Shown here: positions 1 through 5,255 of the stretch, one piece after another
Position numbering within the stretch: position 1 is the first letter of the stretch
How the letters are laid out: the number at the start of each line of letters is the position of its first letter
Source: Chlamydiota bacterium
GTDB taxonomy: Bacteria > Chlamydiota > Chlamydiia > Chlamydiales > SM23-39
Assembly (NCBI GenBank): GCA_021772165.1
Contig: JAJFMM010000031.1
Location: forward strand, 1-5,255
DNA: 5,255 bases
Direction: 5' to 3'
The notes under the pieces: generated by a model
The model's input: only the letters and a program-made list of their open reading frames with translations
Databases searched by the model: none
What the model was told of the DNA's origin: nothing
Made by a program: the position numbers and the translations under genes

Positions 1-33
1 AGATGGTTGCGCATTTACTATAGGAAACTATGA
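1..33 (+). CDS. possible 3' end of an upstream gene (partial)
   Basis: Reading from base 1, frame 1 gives ten codons (RWLRIYYRKL) and then a TGA at 31-33. That would make a four-base ATGA overlap with the citrate synthase start at 30, the same junction seen twice further down this cluster. The basic, short tail cannot be assigned to any family. A second frame (from base 3) is also open and stops at TAG 21-23, so the true upstream end is not settled. The only support is the junction style. Confidence 0.25.
   Translation, partial: RWLRIYYRKL
22..25 (+). promoter_or_regulatory. ribosome binding site of citrate synthase gene
   Basis: AGGA lies four bases before the ATG at 30. It supports that ATG as the start of the citrate synthase reading frame. 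No promoter can be recognised in the few bases available upstream. Confidence 0.55.
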
Positions 34-1190
34 GAGAAAATGTTCTTTTTGAGATCACAAAAGACAATCTAGAAACCGGGCTTCGCGGTGTGCCTGTCGG
101 CTACTGCGTTACCTCCTTTGCAGATCCACAGAAAGGGCTCACCTATGTGGGTCGTCCGATCTCTGAGGTGTGCTACTGGGATCCTCTTCAAGTGATCTAT
201 CTCCTCTACTTCGGAGAGGCGGGGTCAAAAGCGCAAATCGCAAAGTTTCAGCAGGACTTAAATCAGCGCGCTCAGTGCAAAGAGGAAACGATCCGCGCCA
301 TCGAAGCGCTGCCGAGAGCTGGCCATCCGATGGATCTCTATGCAGCCGCTTTTTCCATTGCAGGAATGGAAGAGCTGCACGGCGATTATCGAGAAGACTG
401 CTTAAATGTGATCGCAAAAATCCCTCAAATTACAGCCGCCGTGATCAATCATCACGCGGGATGGGGAAAAACGCCCGCTTCAAAGCCCGAACTGGGCTAC
501 ATGGAGAATTTTGTCCATCTCCTCCAGATGCCGGATATCGATCGCGAAAAACTCACCCCCGTCTTCAAGCTATTCAACGTCTTGCACTATGATCACTGTG
601 GCGGCAACCTCTCCGCGTTTGTTGGAAAATCGGTCGCATCGGGCATGGCGCACATGTACGCTTCGCTTGCCTCCTCTCTAGCCGCGCTCTCAGGACCTAA
701 ACATGGGAAAGCGAATCAGGACTGCTTAGAATTTGTACAAGAGGTGCTCGATTCTGTTGGAGAGACGGCAACAGCCTCCGATGTTGAGGGATTCATCCGC
801 GAAAGATTGAAGAACAATCAACTCGTCTACGGCTTTGGCCACGCAGTGCTTCGCGTAGAAGATCCTCGCGCCAGCGTCTGCTATGAACATGCTCAAAAGC
901 ATTTCCCCGATCATCCTCTCATCAAGATTGCCCATCATTTGAGAACGGAAGGGCCGAAAGTCCTTTCGGAAAATCCCAAAATATCCAATCCTTTTCCCAA
1001 TGTCGATGCCATTACGGGATCTGTCCTAATGGCAGCCGGATTCTCTTATCCCGAGTACTATACGGTTCTTTTCGGAGTGAGCCGCCTAGTCGGGATAGCG
1101 ATTCAGATCGTCTACGAGAGAATGGAAGCCAGAGGCGGCAAAGGCGTGCCGATCATGAGGCCGCTCTACTTATACAAGTCCAGGAAATGA
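30..1190 (+). CDS. gltA: citrate synthase, mitochondrial/eukaryote-like type
   Basis: Condenses oxaloacetate with acetyl-CoA to citrate in the cytoplasm, the entry step of the TCA cycle. The 386-residue length fits a complete enzyme. Visible active-site elements are DHCGGN (His189), GPKHG (His225), GFGHAVLR followed by DPR (catalytic His271, citrate-binding Arg280), NPFPNVD (catalytic Asp326), LFGVSR (Arg352) and a C-terminal MRP (Arg377). These match, in order, His238, His274, His320, Arg329, Asp375, Arg401 and Arg421 of the pig heart enzyme, so it should be active. The wording of the motifs (DHxGGN, GHAVLR, YYTVLFGVSR) follows the mitochondrial class rather than the allosteric E. coli hexameric or the usual Gram-positive dimeric class. 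The N-terminus is short and has no obvious targeting peptide. The start is backed by AGGA four bases upstream. It shares ATGA with pip downstream. The enzyme call is very firm; the class call comes from recalled sequences. Confidence 0.96.
   Translation: MRENVLFEITKDNLETGLRGVPVGYCVTSFADPQKGLTYVGRPISEVCYWDPLQVIYLLYFGEAGSKAQIAKFQQDLNQRAQCKEETIRAIEALPRAGHPMDLYAAAFSIAGMEELHGDYREDCLNVIAKIPQITAAVINHHAGWGKTPASKPELGYMENFVHLLQMPDIDREKLTPVFKLFNVLHYDHCGGNLSAFVGKSVASGMAHMYASLASSLAALSGPKHGKANQDCLEFVQEVLDSVGETATASDVEGFIRERLKNNQLVYGFGHAVLRVEDPRASVCYEHAQKHFPDHPLIKIAHHLRTEGPKVLSENPKISNPFPNVDAITGSVLMAAGFSYPEYYTVLFGVSRLVGIAIQIVYERMEARGGKGVPIMRPLYLYKSRK
1182..1190 (+). promoter_or_regulatory. gltA/pip ATGA stop-start coupling site
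   Basis: The gltA stop TGA (1188-1190) overlaps the pip ATG (1187-1189). AGGA at 1182-1185 is only one base from the ATG, too close for ordinary ribosome loading, so pip is probably translated by ribosomes finishing gltA. This fixes the pip start by context rather than by a well-spaced Shine-Dalgarno site. Confidence 0.6.
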
Positions 1191-2134
1191 GAGAACGCTA
1201 CCCTCCTATAGAACCCAATCAGAGCGGCCATCTAGTCGTCTCAGAAAAACATACACTCTACTGGGAAGAGTGCGGCAATCCAAATGGAAATCCCGTCATC
1301 TTTCTGCACGGCGGCCCGGGTAGCGGCACTAGCCCGTCCCATCGCTGTTTTTTTGACCCCGAAGCATACCGCATCATCCTGCTAGATCAGAGAGGCTGCG
1401 GCAAATCGACGCCCCACGCGGAGATTGAAGAGAATACAACCTGGAATCTCGTGGCTGATATCGAGAAGCTACGCGAGCTCCTAGGGATCGAGAAGTGGGT
1501 CGTTTTTGGAGGCTCTTGGGGTAGCACACTCTCTCTCGCTTATGCCGAAACGCATCCGGAGAGAGTCAAAGGACTCATTTTACGCGGTATTTTTCTCTGT
1601 CGAGATCAAGAACTTCGCTGGTTTTACCAGCATGGCGCCCATCATCTCTTTCCCGATCGCTGGGAGCAGTTTCTAGCGCCGATTCCTGAGAAAGAGAGAG
1701 GGAATCTGATTGAGGCCTACTACAAAAGGCTCACATCGCCCGATGCAAAAGTGAGACGGGAAGCTGCGAAGGCGTGGTCCGGATGGGAAGGATCGGCTCT
1801 TGGACTCAAATTTGATTTCAACGCATTCCAATCTTTTACAGAAGATACGACAGCCGATGCGATCGCTCGCCTCGAGTGCCACTACTTCATGAACAAATGC
1901 TTTTTCAAAACGGATAACTGGCTCATCGAAAATGTGGAGAAGATCCGCCACATTCCTAGCGTGATTATACATGGCCGTTATGATATCATCTGTCCTTTCG
2001 AAAATGCCTGGGATCTGCACAAAGCTTGGCCCGAGGCGAAGCTCGAGATCATTCCCGATGCAGGCCACGCGGCCGGCGAGCCGGGAATCACAGATGCGTT
2101 AGTACGCGCTAGCGACGCATTTAGGACATTATAG
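1187..2134 (+). CDS. pip: proline iminopeptidase (S33 alpha/beta hydrolase)
   Basis: Removes N-terminal proline from peptides, a peptide-scavenging role; no signal peptide is seen, so it should be cytoplasmic. The 315 residues match the usual family length. In order: the oxyanion-hole motif HGGPG (41-45), LLDQRGCGKS (65-74), the nucleophile elbow GGSWGS (Ser110), GRYD (Asp266) and DAGH (His294), making a complete Ser-Asp-His triad. GWE (Glu201) and ECHYF (Glu230) sit where the Serratia marcescens enzyme uses Glu204 and Glu232 to hold the substrate amino terminus, which favours prolyl aminopeptidase over a generic hydrolase. AKAWSGWEG (194-202) is also typical of the family. The start overlaps the gltA stop. 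Chlamydiaceae, as far as I recall, lack this gene, so its presence agrees with a larger-genome relative. Confidence 0.94.
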   Translation: MRERYPPIEPNQSGHLVVSEKHTLYWEECGNPNGNPVIFLHGGPGSGTSPSHRCFFDPEAYRIILLDQRGCGKSTPHAEIEENTTWNLVADIEKLRELLGIEKWVVFGGSWGSTLSLAYAETHPERVKGLILRGIFLCRDQELRWFYQHGAHHLFPDRWEQFLAPIPEKERGNLIEAYYKRLTSPDAKVRREAAKAWSGWEGSALGLKFDFNAFQSFTEDTTADAIARLECHYFMNKCFFKTDNWLIENVEKIRHIPSVIIHGRYDIICPFENAWDLHKAWPEAKLEIIPDAGHAAGEPGITDALVRASDAFRTL

Positions 2135-2135
2135 T

Positions 2136-2140
2136 GAGGA
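2136..2140 (+). promoter_or_regulatory. ribosome binding site of membrane-protein gene
   Basis: GAGGA stands four bases before the ATG at 2145, inside the ten-base gap after the pip stop. It is the longest Shine-Dalgarno match in the window and supports the chosen start. Confidence 0.6.
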
Positions 2141-2144
2141 ATTT

Positions 2145-2966
2145 ATGACCTGGGTTGAATTAGAAAAGTGTTTTCATCGAGCCATCTCACAAGCCTTTTC
2201 TAAGAAGAAGGCGATTCTAGCTTTTCCGGCTCTCATTCTCTGCGGGATTCTGCTCGTCTCGTGTAAAGCGATCGCCTTTGATGCGAGCGACTGGGTGGCG
2301 ATGAGCCTGGCCTTTTTGCCGATTCTGCTCTCATCAGGGATTTTACTCTCACTCGGAGTGCTGCTCATTCGACTCTATGCACATGAGGCCAAACAGCTCT
2401 CCCTGCCCTTCAAAAAGCTCTTTGCCGGCTCCGCTGATGTGATACTGGGTACGCTCTACCTCTCCTTGCCGCCGATTTTGATCTACCTGTTACTCTGGAT
2501 CGTCTTAGGTTTTTTCTATCTCTTGCGAGAGATTCCTGGAGTAGGCCAATTTTTCAGCATCGTGTTTGCCTTTGGCCCATTCTTACTCATTCTATCCTCG
2601 CTTCTGCTCTGCCTGTTCAATCTACTGCTGCTTTTCTTTGTGACCCCAGCTGTTGCGATGCAGCCGATGAAAAAAGTGAGTGCAGTGCAGAGAATCGCAG
2701 CCTTTTTACAGGGGCGCCTCTTCACAGGAGTCGCACTCTTTCTTTTAGCACTGATCCCGATAGGATTTGCTGTAGGCCTACTTAGTTTTTCCGCCTTTTT
2801 GACCAACATGAGCTTTCAAGTGGGAGAGCAGAGCCTCGCCGTTGCCCTCGAGTGGTTCTTCATCATGCTACCCTTCTGCGCACTGTTGACACCTGCAGTC
2901 ATCTTCTTCTTTAATTTCGCAGCGGAGAGCTTCTGGCTCCTGCAGCGTCGAGCTGCCACATCATGA
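2145..2966 (+). CDS. six-helix integral membrane protein, function unknown
   Basis: I do not recognise this 273-residue protein. It is strongly hydrophobic, with about six membrane helices near residues 23-45, 51-77, 99-126, 136-166, 192-219 and 236-260. Basic residues fall at KKK 20-22, the 76-92 loop (R76, K83, K90, K91), the 176-191 loop (KK, R183, R191) and RR at 268-269. By the positive-inside rule both ends are then cytoplasmic. There are no charged residues inside the helices that would suggest an ion or proton path, and no nucleotide-binding or protease motif. The layout loosely recalls bacterial multi-helix families of unknown function, but I cannot name one. An LVSC at 37-40 looks like a lipobox, yet the long N-terminus and five further helices argue against a lipoprotein. 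It has a good ribosome binding site and its stop overlaps the next gene's start, so it is a real, co-translated gene. Confidence 0.85.
   Translation: MTWVELEKCFHRAISQAFSKKKAILAFPALILCGILLVSCKAIAFDASDWVAMSLAFLPILLSSGILLSLGVLLIRLYAHEAKQLSLPFKKLFAGSADVILGTLYLSLPPILIYLLLWIVLGFFYLLREIPGVGQFFSIVFAFGPFLLILSSLLLCLFNLLLLFFVTPAVAMQPMKKVSAVQRIAAFLQGRLFTGVALFLLALIPIGFAVGLLSFSAFLTNMSFQVGEQSLAVALEWFFIMLPFCALLTPAVIFFFNFAAESFWLLQRRAATS
2963..2966 (+). promoter_or_regulatory. ATGA stop-start overlap, membrane protein to FAD enzyme
   Basis: ATG 2963-2965 of the oxidoreductase overlaps the TGA 2964-2966 of the membrane protein. The bases just upstream have no purine-rich ribosome binding site, so translation of the second gene probably depends on the first. 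Confidence 0.6.
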
Positions 2967-3922
2967 AAATAGCCATTGTTGGCGCCGGCTACGGAGGTCT
3001 TTCTCTATGTTGGCATTTTCTGCAGCACGATGGCTGTGAAGTCACGCTCATCGACGCCAATGGAATTGGCGCCGGAGCCTCCGGCGCATCCACCGGCTTG
3101 CTCCATCCCTATCCTGCCAAGCTGGCGAAGCGCTCACTTAGAGCGGAAGAGGCTATGCGAGAGGCTCATGCTCTCCTCGAAGTAGCAGGTGCAGGCGTGG
3201 CTTCTCATTCGGGCATCGTGCGCCTAGCGATGAATAATGATCAAAAGAAGGCCTACCAAGCGTCTCTTCCCGATGCAGAGTTCCTCGATGAAGAGGCGGT
3301 AAAAAGCCGCTTTCCGAAAGCGATCTCCTCCGGAGGCCTCTGGATCCCTCAGGGAAAAACAGTTTTTTCCAAACCCTATCTAGAAGGCTTGTGGCAAGCC
3401 TGTGAAAAGAGGGGAGCCAAGCTGCACCTGCAGCCTCTACAAGATCTCAAAGAGCTGGACGCTTTTGACGCAGCCGTACTAGCCAACGGCCATAAGATTT
3501 TGAGCTTCAAAGAGTGTGCAGATCTCCCCTTGAAAACTAGACATGGACAAGCGCTTGTCTGCCGTTGGCCGGCGTCCGAGCCGCCGCTTGCCTGCAGCCT
3601 GATTGGACGAGGGCACCTCTCTTTGTCGGAAGATCCCTCGCTCTGCCTACTCGGTGCCACCTACGAAAATACGTTTGATCCAAAAAGAGTAGAGGCTCTC
3701 CGCGAGCAGATCGGCGTGTTTTATCCACCTGCACGCGATTTTGAGATCCTCGATGTGCGAAGAGGAGTGCGGATTGCACCGAAAGAGGGCTATCTGCCTC
3801 TGGTCCAATCTATTTCTAAAAAAGTTTGGGTCTTTACAGGGCTCGGTTCTCGCGGGCTGCTTTATCACGGACTCTACGGAAAAGAGCTTTCTCTAGAGAT
3901 TATTAAATCCCTATCGCATTAG
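2963..3922 (+). CDS. FAD-dependent oxidoreductase, DAO superfamily, MnmC C-terminal-domain-like
   Basis: A soluble 319-residue flavoprotein of the D-amino-acid-oxidase/glycine-oxidase superfamily, predicted to oxidise a C-N bond of an amine or amino-acid-like substrate. Residues 2-12 form the Rossmann strand and dinucleotide loop (GAGYGG, 7-12), and Asp31 ends the second strand in the position that usually holds an acidic residue binding the FAD ribose. GAGASGASTGLLHPY (36-50) and the C-terminal GLGSRGL (293-299) closely resemble the corresponding motifs of the oxidase domain of MnmC, the tRNA wobble-uridine enzyme; the middle holds the variable substrate domain. The MnmC methyltransferase domain is absent, so this would be a free-standing oxidase half. 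Other readings are a glycine oxidase (ThiO-like) or a D-amino acid dehydrogenase; C. trachomatis CT375, annotated as the latter, may be its relative. Superfamily firm, substrate open. Confidence 0.88.
   Translation: MKIAIVGAGYGGLSLCWHFLQHDGCEVTLIDANGIGAGASGASTGLLHPYPAKLAKRSLRAEEAMREAHALLEVAGAGVASHSGIVRLAMNNDQKKAYQASLPDAEFLDEEAVKSRFPKAISSGGLWIPQGKTVFSKPYLEGLWQACEKRGAKLHLQPLQDLKELDAFDAAVLANGHKILSFKECADLPLKTRHGQALVCRWPASEPPLACSLIGRGHLSLSEDPSLCLLGATYENTFDPKRVEALREQIGVFYPPARDFEILDVRRGVRIAPKEGYLPLVQSISKKVWVFTGLGSRGLLYHGLYGKELSLEIIKSLSH
3069..3087. repeat. perfect 9-bp inverted repeat within the FAD-motif codons
   Basis: GCGCCGGAG and CTCCGGCGC flank a single C, giving an almost perfect GC-rich palindrome. 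It lies inside codons for a Gly/Ala/Ser-rich FAD-binding stretch (residues 36-42 of the oxidoreductase), so the symmetry may simply follow from repeated Gly-Ala codons. It lacks a following T-run and cannot be read as a terminator. Confidence 0.4.
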
Positions 3923-3931
3923 AATACTCAC

Positions 3932-4720
3932 ATGAAATCGTCATTTCTTTTTCTAGGGACAGGTGCATCGGCCGGGATCCCGATCATTGCGTGCCACTGT
4001 CCAGTATGCACCTCAACAACGTCACCTCAAAACCGCCGCTTGCGCTCTTCCGGGCTCATCAAGCTCGGGGAGAAGAGGTTTCTGATCGACTCCGGACCCG
4101 ATTTTCGTGAGCAGGCGCTCCGCTATGAGATCGAGAGACTCGACGGGATGCTCCTTACGCATACGCACTATGACCATATCGCAGGTATCGACGAGCTGAG
4201 GATCTACAATTTTCGCATGAAGCAGCCGATGCCATGCCTGCTTTCCCAGGAATCGCTCCAGGATTTGCAGAGGCGCTATTACTATTTCTTTGAAAAGAAT
4301 AGAGATGGGCACTCTGCCAGCGCACAGTTTAACTTCCAGGTCATAGAAAAAGAGTTTGATTCTCTTGAATTTGAGGGAGTCAGATGGTCTGTGCTGAGCT
4401 ATTTTCAGGGAGGGATGAAGGTGATGGGTCTTCGTCTGGGTGATTTTGCCTATATCACAGACATCAGCGAGTATGATGCCGAGGCGGTTTTCGGAGCACT
4501 TAAAGGAGTCAAAAAACTCGTGGTCAGCGCTCTTCGCCACGACCCGTCGCCCGTGCAATTCAATGTGGAGAGAGCGATCGAGTTTGCGCGTAAAATAGGT
4601 GCAGAAGAGACCTGGCTGACGCACATCTCGCACAATTTAGAACATGAAGAAACAGAGCGCAGCCTGCCTGCTGGCGTTCGAATGGGATATGATGGACTCG
4701 AAATCGAATTTACCGCCTAG
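3932..4720 (+). CDS. PhnP-like metallo-beta-lactamase-fold hydrolase
   Basis: A 262-residue cytoplasmic MBL-fold hydrolase, probably a phosphodiesterase; the E. coli relative PhnP opens 5-phosphoribosyl 1,2-cyclic phosphate. It opens with GTGASAGIP (9-17) and a CHCPVC cluster (Cys21, 23, 26) matching in spacing the structural zinc site of PhnP. The core metal motif is THTHYDH (His77, His79, Asp81, His82). ITDIS supplies Asp177, and LTHISH supplies His231 plus His234, the likely fourth structural-zinc ligand. The C-terminus (LPAGVRMGYDGLEI) parallels that of PhnP. The odd point is Gln159 in YFQGG, where relatives carry the motif-3 metal-binding His. No other phn gene is nearby, so phosphonate breakdown is unlikely. 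The ATG follows the previous stop by nine bases without a clear ribosome binding site; no alternative start would keep the first motif. Confidence 0.9.
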   Translation: MKSSFLFLGTGASAGIPIIACHCPVCTSTTSPQNRRLRSSGLIKLGEKRFLIDSGPDFREQALRYEIERLDGMLLTHTHYDHIAGIDELRIYNFRMKQPMPCLLSQESLQDLQRRYYYFFEKNRDGHSASAQFNFQVIEKEFDSLEFEGVRWSVLSYFQGGMKVMGLRLGDFAYITDISEYDAEAVFGALKGVKKLVVSALRHDPSPVQFNVERAIEFARKIGAEETWLTHISHNLEHEETERSLPAGVRMGYDGLEIEFTA

Positions 4721-5255
4721 CGAAGGCTACGGACGCCTAGCAGATCTGAAAGGACTCTCCAAAAGAGCTATCCTTGTCGGCACCTATGAAGGTAGCAAAG
4801 ATAAGCCGAGGACAGAAGAGCAGCTCAGAGAGCTTGCCGCTCTTTGCGACACCTACGGTTTAGAGCCTGCATTGCATCTGCCTTGTCCCATCCGAGGCTA
4901 TGATGCAGGAACCTTTCTGGGCAAAGGCAAGGTCGAAGAGATCAAGGAAATGGTGCCGGAGCTGAAGGCAGACCTGGTGATCTTCGACGATGAGATCTCA
5001 CCCCAGCAGCAGAGAAATTTAGAAACGCTTCTCGAGACCGTCGTGATCGACCGTACAGAGCTGATTTTGGGAGTCTTTGACCAGAGAGCACATACTCGAG
5101 AAGCTCGCATCCAGGTCGAGCTGGCCACCTGCCGCTACCAGCAGCCTAGACTCCGACGACTCTGGACACACTTGAGCCGGCAGCGCTCAGGAGGAAGTAG
5201 CGGAGGCGGAGGCGGCTACGTCAAAGGTGAAGGTGAAAAACAGATTGAGATCGAC
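4692..5255 (+). CDS. hflX: GTPase HflX, N-terminal part (cut by the window edge)
   Basis: HflX is a ribosome-binding GTPase that splits stalled or stressed ribosomes by acting at the 50S subunit. The 188 visible codons cover the HflX-specific N-terminal domain and the linker; the GTPase domain with its P-loop lies beyond the window. Diagnostic stretches are LVGTYEG (28-34), GTFLGKGKVEEI (73-84), DLVIFDDEISPQQQRNLE (94-111), VIDRTELILGVFDQRAHTREA (118-138), QVELA (141-145), WTHLSRQ (158-164) and GEGEKQIE (179-186). The linker has a run of five glycines (171-175) and GEGE in place of the common GPGE. Start: consecutive ATGs at 4689 and 4692 overlap the end of the MBL gene by about 30 bases. GGGA (4684-4687) suits 4692 slightly better. 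ATG 4644 is also in frame but lacks a binding site. The phnP-like/hflX order also occurs in Chlamydia (CT380-CT379, from memory). Confidence 0.93.
   Translation, partial: MDSKSNLPPSEGYGRLADLKGLSKRAILVGTYEGSKDKPRTEEQLRELAALCDTYGLEPALHLPCPIRGYDAGTFLGKGKVEEIKEMVPELKADLVIFDDEISPQQQRNLETLLETVVIDRTELILGVFDQRAHTREARIQVELATCRYQQPRLRRLWTHLSRQRSGGSSGGGGGYVKGEGEKQIEID
5202..5216 (+). repeat. GGAGGC-type short tandem repeat in the hflX linker
   Basis: GGAGGC occurs twice in tandem followed by GGC, encoding five glycines in a row in the HflX linker. A second small tandem (GGTGAA twice) follows near 5226-5237 and encodes Gly-Glu-Gly-Glu. Such repeats can vary in copy number by slippage without shifting the frame. 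Confidence 0.5.

Noticed and set aside
170..592. 140-codon + strand frame inside citrate synthase
   Set aside because: It overlaps a complete, motif-rich gene in another frame. Its product is Arg/Ser-rich low-complexity sequence typical of an out-of-frame translation.
1673..2068. 131-codon - strand frame opposite pip
   Set aside because: Antisense to the catalytic C-terminal half of Pip, with no family resemblance.
2253..2264. Lipobox-like LVSC (residues 37-40) in the membrane protein
   Set aside because: The N-terminal region before the hydrophobic core is about 22 residues and the protein has five more helices. Chance occurrence in the first helix is more likely than a lipoprotein signal.
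3069..3087. GC-rich palindrome as a terminator or operator
   Set aside because: It lies deep inside coding sequence for the FAD motif, has no loop of useful size and no downstream T-run.
3923..3931. Promoter or terminator between the FAD enzyme and the MBL hydrolase
   Set aside because: The nine-base gap is too short and shows neither -10/-35-like elements of its own nor a hairpin.
4022..4633. 203-codon open frame on the - strand opposite the MBL hydrolase
   Set aside because: It is antisense to a well-conserved gene, shows no recognisable motif, has no ribosome binding context, and lies within a uniformly + strand cluster.
1..5255. New defence system, CRISPR array, prophage or insertion sequence
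   Set aside because: No direct-repeat array, transposase, integrase, nuclease, toxin-antitoxin pair or terminal inverted repeats are visible. All genes but one belong to recognisable housekeeping families.

Overview
This window is a compact, single-strand gene cluster of bacterial type. It holds five complete protein genes and one truncated gene, all on the + strand, with almost no intergenic DNA. The order is a mitochondrial-like citrate synthase (gltA), proline iminopeptidase (pip), an unrecognised six-helix inner-membrane protein, an FAD-dependent oxidoreductase of the DAO/MnmC-C-terminal type, a PhnP-like metallo-beta-lactamase-fold hydrolase, and the N-terminal 188 codons of the ribosome-associated GTPase HflX, which runs off the right edge. 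The first 33 bases may be the tail of a further upstream gene.

The likely source is a chlamydia-related bacterium (phylum Chlamydiota, outside the family Chlamydiaceae). This is an inference from three things. First, a phnP-like gene directly upstream of hflX recalls the C. trachomatis CT380-CT379 pair, and, as I remember it, an FAD-dependent amino-acid-dehydrogenase-like gene (CT375) lies nearby in that genome. Second, the Chlamydiaceae lack citrate synthase whereas the amoeba-associated chlamydiae keep a full TCA cycle, so gltA here points away from Chlamydiaceae. Third, the HflX linker departs from the usual proteobacterial form. Base composition is near 50% GC by eye, higher than in most described chlamydiae, so the exact lineage is left open.

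The junctions suggest one polycistronic transcript. There are ATGA stop/start overlaps at 1187-1190 (gltA/pip) and 2963-2966 (membrane protein/FAD enzyme), and a third possible one at 30-33. The gaps are 10 and 9 bases (pip/membrane protein and FAD enzyme/MBL hydrolase), and hflX overlaps the MBL gene by about 30 bases. No promoter, terminator, tRNA, rRNA, CRISPR array or mobile element is visible, and no gene-free stretch exceeds about 10 bases, so the transcript probably begins and ends outside the window.

Functionally the genes are mixed: carbon entry to the TCA cycle, peptide scavenging, an unknown membrane function, and possibly RNA/nucleotide-linked functions (MnmC-like FAD enzyme, PhnP-like hydrolase, HflX). 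I see no convincing new defence or mobile system. The observations most worth a second look are the eukaryote-type citrate synthase, the apparent loss of one metal-ligand histidine in the MBL hydrolase (Gln159), the stand-alone MnmC2-like oxidoreductase, and the orphan membrane protein.
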